From Myxococcales bacterium (lineage in GTDB: Bacteria > Myxococcota_A > UBA9160 > UBA4427): DNA of 53,537 bases. The notes beneath the pieces were generated by a model. The model was not told where the DNA came from and made no database searches. It worked only from the letters and a program-made list of their open reading frames with translations. Below, one piece after another: positions 34,687 through 45,034 of this stretch. A program made the translations under genes and the position numbers. The stretch covers positions 1-53,537 of the forward strand of contig JAAZXM010000027.1 of NCBI GenBank assembly GCA_014240165.1, written 5' to 3'. Every line of letters begins with the position of its first letter. The first letter of the stretch is position 1.

Positions 34687-36594
34687 CTAGAGCGCCTTTT
34701 CCATCAGGCCCGAAAGTTTGCGGGTAAAGGCCGCGGGGTCGGTGAGTTGCCCGCCTCCAGCCAGGACCGCCTGCCCCAGGAGAAGCTCGGCGTATTCACT
34801 GAGCCGGGCGTCGGTCCCGTCCTCCTCGAAGATCGCCTGCAAGCGCTTGAGAATCGGATGGTCGGGATTGAGTTCCAGGATAGGCTTGCGCTCGGGCACC
34901 TCTTGCCCCGCCTGCCGGAGCATGGCCTCGAGTTGGGGAGAGAGATCCCCCTCGTCCACCACCAGGCATGAAGGCGACTGCTTGAGACGGCTGGAGAGCC
35001 GCACCTCCTTGACATCACCCTGCACCGCGTTGCGCAGGCACTCGATGAGGTCCTTGTAGGCCTCTTCCTCGCGATCTCCCTCTTCCGCTTCCTTTTCATC
35101 CTTCGAGCCGAGATCGATTTCCCCGCGGCCCACGGATTGAAATTTCTTGTCGCGATACTCGGGCGGCATCTGTTCGAGCCAAACCTCGTCGACGGGATCG
35201 CTGAAGAGCAGAACCTCGAGCCCCTTGTCGGCGAAGGCCTCGAGATGGGGAGAACCCGCCAGCACTTCCCGGGAGGGGCCCGTCATGTAATAGATGGCGT
35301 CCTGATCTTCGGGCATGCGATCGACGTAGGCGGAAAGCGATGTGAGCTGGCTTTCGTCGCGGGTCGAAGGCGCATAGAGAAGGTCGAGAATGCGCTCCTT
35401 CTTGGCGTCGAAGGGAAGCAGGCCCTCCTTGAGAACCGGCCCGAACCCCGCCCAGAAGCCGAGGTATTTCTCCTCGTCCTCGTCCATCATCTTTTTCAGC
35501 GACTCCAGCACCTTCTTGACCAGGTGATTACGGATCGCCTGGATCTGGCGGTCCTGCTGGAGCATTTCCCGGGACACGTTGAGGGAAAGGTCCTCGGCGT
35601 CTACCACGCCCTTCACGAAGCGGAGGTATTCGGGCATCAGGTCGCGGCATTCATCCATGATGAAAACCCGGCGCACGTAGAGTTGGATCCCCCGATGCGA
35701 CATCTCCCGGTGATAGAGATCCATGGGCGCCCGGGAAGGCAGGTAGAGCAAGGCCCGGGCCTCGAAATTGCCTTCCAGGGTGGTGGAGAAATGAAGCAGC
35801 GGATCCTCATGATCGTGGGTGATATGGGTATAGAACTCCTTGAACTCCTCCTCGCTCACCTCTGCGGCCGGGCGGGTCCAGATCGCCTTCATGGAGTTGA
35901 GGGGATCCTCGCGCGTCTCCGCCTGGGCGAGGTCATCGCCCTCCTTCTTCTCCATCACGGTGAGGCGAATCGGGTAGGCGACGAAATCCGAATAGCGCGT
36001 AACGATCTGCCGGAGCGTCCACTCCTGGGCGTAGTCGGCGAGCCCGTCTTCGGCATCCGCCGGCTTGAGGCGCATCTCGATGGTGGTGCCCGGCGTCTCA
36101 CGCTGGGCTTCTTCCAGGGTGTACTCACCGCTGCCGTCGGTCTTCCAAAGCGTGGCGCCCGCCTCCCCGGCCCGGCGGCTCAGAACACTCACCTCCTCGG
36201 CCACCATGAAGCACGCGTAGAAACCCACGCCGAACTGACCGATCAGTTCGGGCGACGAGTCCCCTGCCCCTTCGGCGCTCTGCAGGAACTCCAGGGTTCC
36301 CGAGCGGGCGATGGTCCCCAGGTTCTCCACCAATTCATCCCGGGTCATCCCGATCCCGTTATCCTCGATGGAAAGGGTGCGGGCTTCGGGATCCGCCAGC
36401 AGCCGGACCTGCAACTCCTCTTCCGGGAGGAGGTCGGCGTGGGTCAGCCCTTCGAAGCGCAAGCGATCCAGCGCGTCCGAGGCGTTGGAAATCAGCTCGC
36501 GCAAGAAGACGTCTTTATTCGAATAGAGGGAGTGGATCATGAGGTCGAGGAGTTTCTTGACCTCGGCCTGGAATTCGTGGGTTTCGCTGGACAT
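34687..36594 (-). CDS. htpG: Molecular chaperone HtpG (Hsp90)
   Basis: The 635-residue cytosolic chaperone has a start at 36594 with an AGGAG site. The N-terminal GHKL ATPase has Glu in FLRELISNASDALDRLR, DNGIGMT and GQFGVGFYACFMV. The middle domain carries GIQLYVRRVFIMD and LNVSREMLQQ, with the catalytic Arg region. The C-terminal dimerisation domain is shorter and slightly divergent. The length is as expected for HtpG. No dnaK or co-chaperone is adjacent. A candidate promoter lies at 36640-36669. Confidence 0.97.
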   Translation of the reverse strand: MSSETHEFQAEVKKLLDLMIHSLYSNKDVFLRELISNASDALDRLRFEGLTHADLLPEEELQVRLLADPEARTLSIEDNGIGMTRDELVENLGTIARSGTLEFLQSAEGAGDSSPELIGQFGVGFYACFMVAEEVSVLSRRAGEAGATLWKTDGSGEYTLEEAQRETPGTTIEMRLKPADAEDGLADYAQEWTLRQIVTRYSDFVAYPIRLTVMEKKEGDDLAQAETREDPLNSMKAIWTRPAAEVSEEEFKEFYTHITHDHEDPLLHFSTTLEGNFEARALLYLPSRAPMDLYHREMSHRGIQLYVRRVFIMDECRDLMPEYLRFVKGVVDAEDLSLNVSREMLQQDRQIQAIRNHLVKKVLESLKKMMDEDEEKYLGFWAGFGPVLKEGLLPFDAKKERILDLLYAPSTRDESQLTSLSAYVDRMPEDQDAIYYMTGPSREVLAGSPHLEAFADKGLEVLLFSDPVDEVWLEQMPPEYRDKKFQSVGRGEIDLGSKDEKEAEEGDREEEAYKDLIECLRNAVQGDVKEVRLSSRLKQSPSCLVVDEGDLSPQLEAMLRQAGQEVPERKPILELNPDHPILKRLQAIFEEDGTDARLSEYAELLLGQAVLAGGGQLTDPAAFTRKLSGLMEKAL

Positions 36595-36639
36595 GCGGTT
36601 CACTCCTGGATGGGCCGCCCGGGAGGCGGCGGAAGGCGC

Positions 36640-36669
36640 AATGTATGAGCACCGCCGGGCGGTTGGCAA
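36640..36669 (-). promoter_or_regulatory. Candidate htpG promoter
   Basis: On the minus strand, TTGCCA (36664-36669) and TACATT (36640-36645) are 18 bases apart, about 45 bases before the start. It also shares a CTTGCC core with heat-shock -35 boxes, but the -10 is not of sigma-32 type. Confidence 0.35.
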
Positions 36670-36757
36670 GCGCCCGAAGCGAACCCCAAAGCAAATTTCC
36701 CCCTCGGGGCGAAGAATTTCTTGAGTCGGAGTCCGTTCGATCCGATTAACCTTTACA

Positions 36758-36786
36758 TTGAGATAAGCTGATTAATACCGTATACT
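36758..36786 (+). promoter_or_regulatory. Strong sigma-70 promoter of metH
   Basis: TTGAGA (36758-36763), an exact 17-base spacer and TATACT (36781-36786) lie in an AT-rich island. The predicted leader is about 60 bases. The flanks ATTAA and TTAAT (36745-36775) form a loose inverted pattern that could bind a regulator. I see no SAM, SAH or cobalamin riboswitch in the leader. Confidence 0.65.
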
Positions 36787-36853
36787 GCTCGAACTTTAAG
36801 CCCCCCTGCCCCCATGGCCATTTGCCCGCCCGGTCCCGGGCACCCGGAGCCCC

Positions 36854-39800
36854 ATGCCGTCCTCGAGCATCCAGACTCTCCTCGAAGAGCGCATCCTGGT
36901 GCTGGACGGCGCCATGGGGACGATGATCCAGGCCCGGGAATTGTCCGAAGCCGACTACCGGGGTGAGCGCTTTGCCGAGCATCCTTCGGACCTCGTGGGC
37001 AACAACGAATTGCTCGCCCTCACAGCCCCGGATGTGATCGAGTCCATCCACGAAGCTTTCCTCGAGGCCGGGGCCGACATCATCGAGACCAATACCTTTG
37101 GATCCAATGGTGTGGCCCAGGCCGACTACGGTCTCGAGTCCATCTGCTTCGAACTCAACGTCGAGGCGGCGCGCCTGGCTCGCCGGGCCGCGGATCGCTG
37201 GAGCGAGCGCACGCCCGACCGGCCGCGCTGGGTCGCCGGGGCCATCGGCCCCACCCCGCGCACCCTCTCGATTTCCCCCGATGTCGCCGATCCCGCTGCG
37301 CGCAATATCACGTTCGATGCCCTGCGATCGGTCTACCGCGAAGCCGCCCTGGGTTTGATCGAAGGCGGCGTCGACCTGCTCCTGGTGGAAACGATCTTCG
37401 ACACCCTCAACGCCAAGGCCGCCCTGGTGGCCATCGACGAGATCTTCGAGGAGACCGGACGGCGGCTGCCCCTGATGATCTCCGTGGCGATTACCGACGC
37501 CAGTGGGCGGGTGCTCTCGGGACAGACCGTCGATGCGTTCTGGCATTCCATCGCCCACGCCAACCCGCTCTCGGTGGGGATCAACTGTTCCCTGGGCGCT
37601 ACCGAGATGCGTCAATACGTGGCGGAGCTCGCCCGCATCGTCCCCTGCCGGGTCTCCGCCTACCCCAACGCCGGGCTCCCCAATGCATTCGGCGAATACG
37701 ACGAGGCGCCCGAGACCACCGGCGAATTGGTCGGAGAATTCGCCACCAGCGGATTGGTCAATATCGTGGGCGGCTGCTGCGGAACCACACCCGAACATAT
37801 TCGCTGTATTGCCGATCGCGTGAGAGATGTGGCGGGGAGAACTCCGCCCGAGACCAACGAAGTCCTCTCCCATTTCAGCGGGCTCGAAACCGTGACCGTC
37901 AGCGAGGATTCGAATTTCCAATTGATCGGCGAGCGCACCAATGTCAGCGGCTCAGCGCTCTTCCGGCGACTCATCAAATCGAGCGACTACGAAGCGGCCC
38001 TGAGTGTGGCCCTGGACCAGGTGCGCTCGGGGGCCAACCTCCTCGATGTCAACATGGACGAGGGCCTGCTCGACTCCGAGGCCTGCATGACCCATTTCCT
38101 CAATCTCATCGCCTCGGAACCCGAGATCACCCGCATCCCCATCATGGTGGACAGCTCGGATTGGAAGGTGATCGAGGCCGGATTGAAATGCATCCAGGGC
38201 AAGGGGGTGGTGAACTCGATCTCCCTCAAAGCCGGCGAGGAAGAATTTCTCACCCAGGCTCGCTTGATCCGGCGCTACGGCGCCGGCGTGGTCGTGATGG
38301 CCTTCGACGAGGAGGGGCAAGCGGACACGGCCGAGCGCAAGATCGAGATTTGCCAGCGAGCCTACGACCTGCTGGTGAACGAAGTCGGCTTCCCGCCCCA
38401 GGACATCATTTTCGATCCCAATATCCTGGCCATCGCTACGGGCATGGAGGAACACGCCGACTATGCGAAGGCCTTCATCGAGGCCGCGCGCCTGATCCGT
38501 GAGCGATGTCCCGGGGCCCATGTCTCGGGCGGGGTCTCCAATATCTCCTTCGCCTTCCGGGGAAACGACCGGGTGCGCGAAGCCATTCATTCCTCTTTTC
38601 TCTACCACGCGATCCGTGCGGGCATGACCATGGGAATCGTGAACGCCGGCCAACTCGAGGTCTACGAGGACATCCCGGCCGACTTGCTCGAGCACGTGGA
38701 GGACATTCTCTTCAATCGCCGGCCGGACGCCACCGAGCGTATGATCGAATTCGCCGCCGGTGTCAGCGGAGAGGGAAAGAAGAAGGAAGAGGATCTCTCC
38801 TGGCGCGAGAACGAGGTGGGGGCCCGGCTTTCCCATGCCCTGATTCATGGCATCACCGATTTCATCGTCGACGACACCGAGGAAGCACGGCTGAAACTCG
38901 GCCGCCCCATCGAGGTCATCGAGGGACCCTTGATGGACGGGATGAGCGTTGTGGGGGACCTCTTCGGCGCGGGCAAGATGTTTCTTCCCCAGGTGGTCAA
39001 GAGCGCCCGGGTGATGAAAAAAGCCGTGGCACATCTGGAACCTTTTTTGGAGGCCGAGCAGAAAGAAGGCGCCTCCCAGGGCAAACTCGTCTTCGCCACG
39101 GTCAAGGGCGACGTGCACGATATCGGGAAGAACATCGTGGGCGTGGTCTTGGCCTGCAACAACTATGAAATTGTGGACCTCGGCGTCATGGTGCCCGCCG
39201 CCCAGATCCTCGACACCGCAGACGAAGTGGGCGCCGTCGCCGTGGGGCTATCGGGCTTGATTACCCCCTCGCTCCGGGAAATGGCCTCGGTGGCCGCCGA
39301 GATGGAACGCCGGGGGATGAAGATCCCCCTGCTCATTGGTGGCGCCACCACCAGCCGTCAACACACGGCGGTAAAAATCGCTCCCGAATACTCCGAGAGC
39401 GTGGTGCACGTTCGCGATGCGTCGCGGGCGGTGAACGTTGTTTCGGACCTCCTGGACGATGGACGCAAAATCAAACTCGACGAGAAGAACCGCTCCGAGC
39501 AGGCGAAACTCCGGGCCCTCCATGAGCGCAAGCTCGACAAACCCCTCCTCAGCCACGCCGATGCCCGGGCCAATGCCAGCGCGATCGAATGGCGGGAGGA
39601 AGATATCCCCCAGCCCGAATTCACGGGTCGTCGCGTCCTCGAGTCCATCGATCTCGCGGAGCTGACGGATTATATCGACTGGACCTTCTTCTTTTCGGCC
39701 TGGGAACTGCGGGGACGCTTTCCCGCGATCCTGGATGACTCGACCGTCGGAGCCCAGGCTCGTTCGCTCTACGAAGATGCCCAGAAGGTTCTGGCTGAGA

Positions 39801-40525
39801 TCATTTCCGGCGGCAAGCTCACGGCCCGGGCGGTTTATGGTTTCTGGCCCGCCCACGCCGAGGGCGAGGACATCGTTCTCTACAGCGATGCATCGTACCA
39901 GCACGAAGAGGCGCGCTTCCCCATGCTTCGTCAGCAGGCTCCCTCCCAGGCGAGCGCCCCGAACCGTTCCCTGGCGGATTTCGTAGCGCCCGCGGAAACC
40001 GGGTTGTCCGATCACGTCGGCGCTTTCTGCATCACCGCAGGTATCGGGGCCGAGGCTCTGGCGGGGGAATACGAAGCCGCCCAGGACGATTACACCGCCA
40101 TCATCATCAAGGCGTTGGCGGATCGGCTCGCCGAAGCGGGGGCCGAATGGCTCCACGAACGCGTGCGGAGGCAATGGGGGTACGAGCCCGAGGCCCGCTA
40201 CTCCAACGAGCAACTCATCGCCGAGCGCTACCGCGGCATTCGCCCCGCCTTCGGTTACCCGGCCTGCCCCGACCATACGCCCAAGACTCGGCTCTTTCGG
40301 CTGCTCGGGGCCGAAGACGCCGGCATCTCGCTCACCGAGAATTTCGTCATGCAGCCCGCCGCCAGCGTCAGTGGTCTCTACTTCGCCCATCCCGAGGCCC
40401 GCTATTTCTCGGTGGGGTCTCTGGCCCGGGACCAGGTGGCAGACTATGCCCGGCGCTCCGGGCTGAGCGTCGGCGAGGCCGAAAGGGCCCTCGACCCCCA
40501 ACTGGGCTACGCGCCAGGGCCGTGA
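36854..40525 (+). CDS. metH: Cobalamin-dependent methionine synthase
   Basis: The 1223-residue enzyme is full length, with all four modules. The homocysteine-binding module (1-about 330) has Cys308 and Cys309 in GGCCGTT plus an upstream INCSLGA Cys as zinc ligands. The folate module (about 345-640) starts at [11 protein letters not shown]. The B12 module has [13 protein letters not shown] with axial-ligand His755. The SAM-binding reactivation module (about 890-1223) ends with SVSGLYF and [16 protein letters not shown], the conserved activation signature. It transfers methyl from 5-methyl-THF to homocysteine via methylcobalamin. The start follows GGAG. It has its own promoter and is upstream of the sulfite operon, which fits sulfur amino-acid synthesis. 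Confidence 0.98.
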   Translation: MPSSSIQTLLEERILVLDGAMGTMIQARELSEADYRGERFAEHPSDLVGNNELLALTAPDVIESIHEAFLEAGADIIETNTFGSNGVAQADYGLESICFELNVEAARLARRAADRWSERTPDRPRWVAGAIGPTPRTLSISPDVADPAARNITFDALRSVYREAALGLIEGGVDLLLVETIFDTLNAKAALVAIDEIFEETGRRLPLMISVAITDASGRVLSGQTVDAFWHSIAHANPLSVGINCSLGATEMRQYVAELARIVPCRVSAYPNAGLPNAFGEYDEAPETTGELVGEFATSGLVNIVGGCCGTTPEHIRCIADRVRDVAGRTPPETNEVLSHFSGLETVTVSEDSNFQLIGERTNVSGSALFRRLIKSSDYEAALSVALDQVRSGANLLDVNMDEGLLDSEACMTHFLNLIASEPEITRIPIMVDSSDWKVIEAGLKCIQGKGVVNSISLKAGEEEFLTQARLIRRYGAGVVVMAFDEEGQADTAERKIEICQRAYDLLVNEVGFPPQDIIFDPNILAIATGMEEHADYAKAFIEAARLIRERCPGAHVSGGVSNISFAFRGNDRVREAIHSSFLYHAIRAGMTMGIVNAGQLEVYEDIPADLLEHVEDILFNRRPDATERMIEFAAGVSGEGKKKEEDLSWRENEVGARLSHALIHGITDFIVDDTEEARLKLGRPIEVIEGPLMDGMSVVGDLFGAGKMFLPQVVKSARVMKKAVAHLEPFLEAEQKEGASQGKLVFATVKGDVHDIGKNIVGVVLACNNYEIVDLGVMVPAAQILDTADEVGAVAVGLSGLITPSLREMASVAAEMERRGMKIPLLIGGATTSRQHTAVKIAPEYSESVVHVRDASRAVNVVSDLLDDGRKIKLDEKNRSEQAKLRALHERKLDKPLLSHADARANASAIEWREEDIPQPEFTGRRVLESIDLAELTDYIDWTFFFSAWELRGRFPAILDDSTVGAQARSLYEDAQKVLAEIISGGKLTARAVYGFWPAHAEGEDIVLYSDASYQHEEARFPMLRQQAPSQASAPNRSLADFVAPAETGLSDHVGAFCITAGIGAEALAGEYEAAQDDYTAIIIKALADRLAEAGAEWLHERVRRQWGYEPEARYSNEQLIAERYRGIRPAFGYPACPDHTPKTRLFRLLGAEDAGISLTENFVMQPAASVSGLYFAHPEARYFSVGSLARDQVADYARRSGLSVGEAERALDPQLGYAPGP

Positions 40526-40614
40526 CCGGGGCCGCGCCTCCCGAGGCCGCCGCCACCGTTGCGGAAAAGGCGCCTCCTACCTACCCTGTGGCGCCCTGGC
40601 CGAGATAATAACTG

Positions 40615-40638
40615 ACCGGAATCGTCAAGAATTCCGGT
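40615..40638. promoter_or_regulatory. Perfect inverted repeat upstream of the cysI operon
   Basis: ACCGGAAT and ATTCCGGT (8-bp arms, 8-base spacer) lie about 65 bases before the DUF2849 gene. A GATAAT just upstream could be a -10 box. It is a candidate operator for sulfur-assimilation control; there is no T-run after it to suggest a terminator for metH. Confidence 0.5.
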
Positions 40639-40703
40639 GGCTTCCTTGATACCTCAAAGGTGGGGGCCGAATCGCGACCCCGCCCGACTCGCCGGCAGCC
40701 GTG

Positions 40704-41051
40704 ATGGCCACGGTCAAGAAGAACCCGGTGAAATTCCCAGATGGAGATGCGGGCCCCATGCAGCAGGTAGTCATCGCCAATCGGCTGACGGACGGCGTCG
40801 TGGTCTTTCTCGGCCGCGACCGCCAATGGGTCACCTACTTGAAGGACTGCCCGCCCGCCGAGACGCCGGAGGAGGCCGAGACGCTGCTCGCCATGGGCGT
40901 AGAGGCAGAGAACAACCAGGAAATCGTGGGGCCGGAACTCATCGAGGTGCAGGACCAGAACGGAACCCTCGCCCCGATCAAGATGCGCGAGGCCATGCGC
41001 GCCCGGGGGCCGAGCATCCGCACGGACCTCGGCAAACAGGCGGGGAACTAA
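40704..41051 (+). CDS. DUF2849 domain protein
   Basis: This 115-residue cytosolic protein is found next to sulfite reductase genes in many proteobacteria. Landmarks are QQVVIANRLTDGVVVFL and the acidic PAETPEEAETLLAMGVEAE. The function is unknown; a role in sulfite reductase maturation or regulation is inferred from gene context alone. A GTG codon lies directly before the ATG. The gap to cysI is 3 bases, so both are surely co-transcribed. Confidence 0.85.
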   Translation: MATVKKNPVKFPDGDAGPMQQVVIANRLTDGVVVFLGRDRQWVTYLKDCPPAETPEEAETLLAMGVEAENNQEIVGPELIEVQDQNGTLAPIKMREAMRARGPSIRTDLGKQAGN

Positions 41052-41054
41052 GAG

Positions 41055-42713
41055 ATGTACAAATACGACGAGTTCGACGCCGAGTTCGTAAACCAGCGAG
41101 CGCTGCAATTCGGCCGCCAGGTCGAGAGTCGCCTTTCGGGCAGTCTCAGCGAAGAGCAATTTCGCCCGCTGCGCCTGATGAACGGCCTCTACCTGCAGCT
41201 GCACGCCTATATGCTGCGAATCAATGTCCCCTATGGCTGCTTGAACTCCGTGCAGATGCGGAAGCTCGCGCATATCGCCCGGGTCTACGACAAGGACTAC
41301 GGGCATCTCACCACGCGCCAGAACATGCAATTCAACTGGATCAAGCTCGCTGATATGCCCGAGATCCTGCTCGAGCTCGCCTCGGTGGAGATGCACGGCA
41401 TTCAGAGCAGCGGCAATTGCATTCGAAACATCACCGCCGACGAATATGCCGGGGTCGCGGCCGAGGAGATCGAGGATCCGCGCGTCTACTGCGAACTCCT
41501 GCGCCAATGGTCGAGCCTTCACCCCGAGTTCAGCTTCCTGCCCCGGAAATTCAAGATCTCGGTCACGGGATCGGAAAAAGATCGTGCCGCGGTCAAGGCG
41601 CACGATATCGGGCTGCGCCTGTACCGAAACGAAAACGGCGAAGAGGGCTTCGAAGTCTTCGTGGGCGGCGGCCTCGGGCGTACGCCCTTCATCGGCAAAT
41701 CCATCCGCGCCTTCCTCCCCACCCGCCATGTGCTCTCGTACTGCGAGGCGATCTTGCGCGTCTACAACCAACTCGGCCGCCGGGACAACAAATACAAGGC
41801 AAGGATCAAGATCCTGGTTCACGAAATGGGCGCCGAGGCCTTTACGGAACTCGTCGAAAAGGAGTGGGCCCAGATCAGCGCCGGCGCCCTGGAAGTTCCC
41901 GAAGCCGAACTCGAGCGAGTGCGAGCCTTCTTCGTTCCCCCGGCCTACGAGCGGCTCCCCGAAGAGAGCCCCGAACTGGAAGCTCAACTGGGGAGCGATG
42001 CAGCTTTCGCCACCTGGGCCCGGCAACAACTCGCCGCCCACAAACAGCCCGGCTACGCCATCGTCAACATTTCGTGCTCGCCTGTAGGTAAGCCCCCGGG
42101 CGATATCTCATCGGCCCAAATGGACGTCGTGGCCAACCTCGCGGATACCTACAACTTTGGCGAGATGCGGGTCACCCACAACCAGAACCTCGTCTTCACC
42201 GATGTGCGCAAGAGCGACCTCTTCGCGCTTTGGCAAGAATTGGTCCGGGTCGGTCTGGCCACCTCCAACCACGGCCTGATCAGCGACACCATCTGCTGCC
42301 CCGGCCTCGATTACTGCGCACTGGCCACCGCCCGCTCGATTCCCGTGGCCGAAAAGCTCTCCCAGCGCTTTGCTGATCAGGATAAGCAAAAGGAAATCGG
42401 CGAGATCTACCTCAACATGTCGGGCTGCATCAACGCCTGCGGACACCACCACGTCGGCAATATCGGCATCGTGGGCGTCGACAAGAAGAACAGCGAACTC
42501 TACCAACTGATGTTGGGCGGCTCGGCGGAAGAGGATGCCTCCCTGGGCAAGATCCTTGGCCCGGGCTTCGATGAGGACGGCATCGTGGATGCCGTGGAGA
42601 ACGTCATCGACACCTACCTCGAATTGCGCGACGAGAGCGAGCGCTTCATCGACACCTATCGCCGGGTCGGTCCCGATCCCTTCAAGGAGAGGCTCTACAG
42701 TGCCCCTGCTTAA
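41055..42713 (+). CDS. cysI: Nitrite/sulfite reductase hemoprotein (CysI-like)
   Basis: The 552-residue siroheme and [4Fe-4S] reductase carries the two conserved halves. TRQNMQFNWIKL is an N-terminal ferredoxin-like substrate-binding element. The cluster ligands are Cys415 and Cys421 (CCPGLDYC) and Cys458 and Cys462 (CINAC). The neighbours DUF2849, DUF934 and cysK argue for sulfite reduction to sulfide rather than nitrite reduction. No CysJ flavoprotein is near, so electrons may come from ferredoxin. Its end overlaps the DUF934 start by 14 bases. Confidence 0.95.
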   Translation: MYKYDEFDAEFVNQRALQFGRQVESRLSGSLSEEQFRPLRLMNGLYLQLHAYMLRINVPYGCLNSVQMRKLAHIARVYDKDYGHLTTRQNMQFNWIKLADMPEILLELASVEMHGIQSSGNCIRNITADEYAGVAAEEIEDPRVYCELLRQWSSLHPEFSFLPRKFKISVTGSEKDRAAVKAHDIGLRLYRNENGEEGFEVFVGGGLGRTPFIGKSIRAFLPTRHVLSYCEAILRVYNQLGRRDNKYKARIKILVHEMGAEAFTELVEKEWAQISAGALEVPEAELERVRAFFVPPAYERLPEESPELEAQLGSDAAFATWARQQLAAHKQPGYAIVNISCSPVGKPPGDISSAQMDVVANLADTYNFGEMRVTHNQNLVFTDVRKSDLFALWQELVRVGLATSNHGLISDTICCPGLDYCALATARSIPVAEKLSQRFADQDKQKEIGEIYLNMSGCINACGHHHVGNIGIVGVDKKNSELYQLMLGGSAEEDASLGKILGPGFDEDGIVDAVENVIDTYLELRDESERFIDTYRRVGPDPFKERLYSAPA

Positions 42714-43188
42714 GAACGGAGCAATCGCTGACGATCCCTACACCCGCGTGGAGGGAGATGACGCCCTGCCCGCCGAAGGTGCTGTGCTGGTGGACCTGGC
42801 CCGTTGGGAATCCGAACGCGACGCCCTGATCCGCCGGGACGGCGAGGTGGGTGTCTGGCTCACCAGCAGCGAAACCCCCGCGGCGATCGCGGAAGACCTT
42901 CCCCACCTGGCGGTGGTGGCCCTGGAATTCCCCGCCTTCACGGATGGGCGCGCGTATAGCTCCGCCCGCCTGCTCCGGGAACGGTATGCCTACGAGGGGG
43001 AAGTCCGCGCGGTGGGCGACGTTCTGATCGAGCAGTTGCATTTCATGGACAGGGCGGGCTTCAGCAGCTTTGAGTTCAGCAGCGACCAGCCCGAGGAAGA
43101 TTGGATCACCGCCCAATCCGACATGAAAATCTGGTACCAGCCCACGGGCGATGAACGCCCCACCGCAACCCAACTGCGCCGACGCTGA
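42700..43188 (+). CDS. DUF934 family protein
   Basis: The 162-residue protein starts at a GTG inside the cysI end, with an AAGGAG site 10 bases upstream. It has the DUF934 pattern: FPAFTDGRAYSSARLLRERY, then EVRAVGDVLIEQLHFMDRAGF. Members follow cysI in very many sulfite operons and are thought to be auxiliary to sulfite reduction. The biochemistry is unknown. It precedes cysK by 55 bases. Confidence 0.93.
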   Translation: MPLLKNGAIADDPYTRVEGDDALPAEGAVLVDLARWESERDALIRRDGEVGVWLTSSETPAAIAEDLPHLAVVALEFPAFTDGRAYSSARLLRERYAYEGEVRAVGDVLIEQLHFMDRAGFSSFEFSSDQPEEDWITAQSDMKIWYQPTGDERPTATQLRRR

Positions 43189-43243
43189 TTCCCAGACAAC
43201 GACCGCCCCGGCGATCCAGGCATCGCTTCGAGGACCGACCCCC

Positions 43244-44245
43244 ATGGACACACGCAATGGTTTCGTCGAGACCGTCGGAAATACGCCGCTGATCCGGCTG
43301 AACAAGATTTCCGATGAAACCGGATGCGAGATTCTCGGCAAGGCCGAGTTCCTCAATCCGGGCGGCTCGGTCAAGGATCGCGCCGCCCTGGCCATCGTGC
43401 GCGACGCCGAGCAAAAGGGCGAGTTGCGACCCGGAGGCGTCGTCGTGGAAGGCACCGCCGGCAATACGGGCATCGGCCTGGCCCTGGTGGGCAACGCCTT
43501 GGGCTATCGCACGGTGATCGTGATCCCCGATACCCAGAGCCAGGAAAAGAAGGACATGATCCGCCTCTGCGGCGCCGAACTCCTCGAGGTGCCCGCCGTT
43601 CCCTACAAGAACCCCGAGAACTATGTCCACGTTTCGCGCCGACTCGCGGAGGAATACGCTGAGAAAGAGGAGAACGGCGCGATCTGGGCCAACCAATTCG
43701 ACAATACCGCGAACCGCCTCGGCCACTACGCCACCACGGGCCCGGAAATCTGGCAACAGACCGACGGCAAGTTGGACGCCTTTATCTGCGCAGTGGGCAC
43801 CGGGGGCTCGCTCTGGGGAATCAGCACCGCCCTGAAGGAACGCAACCCCGACGTCGTGATCGGGCTGGCGGATCCCCAGGGCGCCGCCATCTACAACTAC
43901 TTCAAGCACGGAGAGGCGGGCGCCAGCGAAGGCTCTTCCATCACCGAGGGAATCGGACAGGGCCGCATCACGGCGAATATCGAGGGCACTCCTGTCGATA
44001 TTCCCCATACGATTCCCGATACGGAATGGCTCCCGGTCGCTTACGACCTGCTGCAATCCGAGGGTCTCTGCGTCGGGGGCTCTGCAGGCATCAACGTGGC
44101 CGGCGCGATTCGCCTGGCCAAGGAACTCGGACCGGGGAAGACCATCGTGACCCTGCTCTGCGATAGCGGCACCCGCTACCAGTCCAAGATGTTCAACCCC
44201 GAATTCCTACGTTCGAAGGATCTCCCGATCCCGCCCTGGATGTAG
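43244..44245 (+). CDS. cysK: Cysteine synthase A (O-acetylserine sulfhydrylase)
   Basis: The 333-residue PLP enzyme makes cysteine from O-acetylserine and sulfide. Lys44 in NPGGSVKDRAA binds PLP, EGTAGNTGIG holds the substrate carboxylate and GTGGSLWG the phosphate. The C-terminal IVTLLCDSGTRYQSK is typical, with Ser/Thr contacts. The ATG at 43244 starts the family match; the frame runs 31 codons further into DUF934. It completes the DUF2849-cysI-DUF934-cysK operon, feeding sulfide into cysteine. Confidence 0.95.
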   Translation: MDTRNGFVETVGNTPLIRLNKISDETGCEILGKAEFLNPGGSVKDRAALAIVRDAEQKGELRPGGVVVEGTAGNTGIGLALVGNALGYRTVIVIPDTQSQEKKDMIRLCGAELLEVPAVPYKNPENYVHVSRRLAEEYAEKEENGAIWANQFDNTANRLGHYATTGPEIWQQTDGKLDAFICAVGTGGSLWGISTALKERNPDVVIGLADPQGAAIYNYFKHGEAGASEGSSITEGIGQGRITANIEGTPVDIPHTIPDTEWLPVAYDLLQSEGLCVGGSAGINVAGAIRLAKELGPGKTIVTLLCDSGTRYQSKMFNPEFLRSKDLPIPPWM

Positions 44246-44288
44246 GCCTCCCAGCACCCATCGAGGCCCATCGAGCGCGGACTCGCCC

Positions 44289-44873
44289 CTAATAGGGCGG
44301 CTCAGGATCGTATTGCATCCACTTGCGGGTCTGGCGCGCGTGCTCGGCACCATAGAGTTCGCCCACCAGCCAGAGCGACATATCGATACCCGCCGAAACC
44401 CCGGCGGAGGTCACAACCCGCCCGTCGCGCACGTAGCGGATATCGTCGCGAACCGTGGCATCGGGAGCGAGTTCGCGCAGAGTCTCGACATAGCCCCAAT
44501 GGGTGGTGATTTCGCAGCCGCTGGCGAGCCCGGCACGGTGAAGAAGGACAGCGCCTGTGCAAACGCTGGTCACCCAGCTGCAGGGCTCGGCGGCCGCCGA
44601 GAGCCAGGCGATGAGTTCGGCGTTGTCCATCTCCGCATTCGTCCCCTGGCCCCCGGGAACGAGCACGACATCGAGCTTTGGGGCACTCGCGAAATCGTGG
44701 TCGGGGAGTACGCGCAAGCCGTTGGCGCAGCGTACGGGTTCGGTGGTCTGGGCGATGGTGACGACATCCAACTCCTTGCCCATCGCGGCCACACTGAAGA
44801 CTTCGAAGGGCCCGGCCCAATCGAGTTCTTCGGCGTCAGGGAAGAGCAGGATTCCGATCGTAAGAGCAGTCAT
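44289..44873 (-). CDS. DJ-1/PfpI family protein (transcription-regulator-like GATase domain)
   Basis: The protein has 194 residues. The N-terminus IGILLFPDAEELDWAGPFEVF is the DJ-1/PfpI signature, and the nucleophile elbow is TSVCTGAVLLH. The segment ITTHWGYVETL matches the amidase-like half of AraC-type GATase regulators, but no helix-turn-helix is present. Such proteins include isonitrile hydratases and cyclohexyl isocyanide hydratase. The exact substrate is unknown. It converges on cysK. Confidence 0.9.
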   Translation of the reverse strand: MTALTIGILLFPDAEELDWAGPFEVFSVAAMGKELDVVTIAQTTEPVRCANGLRVLPDHDFASAPKLDVVLVPGGQGTNAEMDNAELIAWLSAAAEPCSWVTSVCTGAVLLHRAGLASGCEITTHWGYVETLRELAPDATVRDDIRYVRDGRVVTSAGVSAGIDMSLWLVGELYGAEHARQTRKWMQYDPEPPY

Positions 44874-45034
44874 ACGCGTACACCTGTTTCGTAGAGGGCA
44901 GCCCGTTCTCACCACTCAAGGCCGGTACGGGACGCACGTCGAGCCAGCTTGCGATATGTTTAGCCGACACGTGCTCGCTTTGCGCTGCGACACTCTTGTT
45001 TTCGCGCGCAACTCGTTGACACCTCGAGGAACCA

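Noticed and set aside
35137..36648. 503-codon plus-strand frame antisense to htpG
   Set aside because: It is a shadow of a canonical HtpG.
36787..36853. Possible SAM/SAH riboswitch in the metH leader
   Set aside because: The leader is only about 60 bases and has no recognisable conserved core of the known classes.
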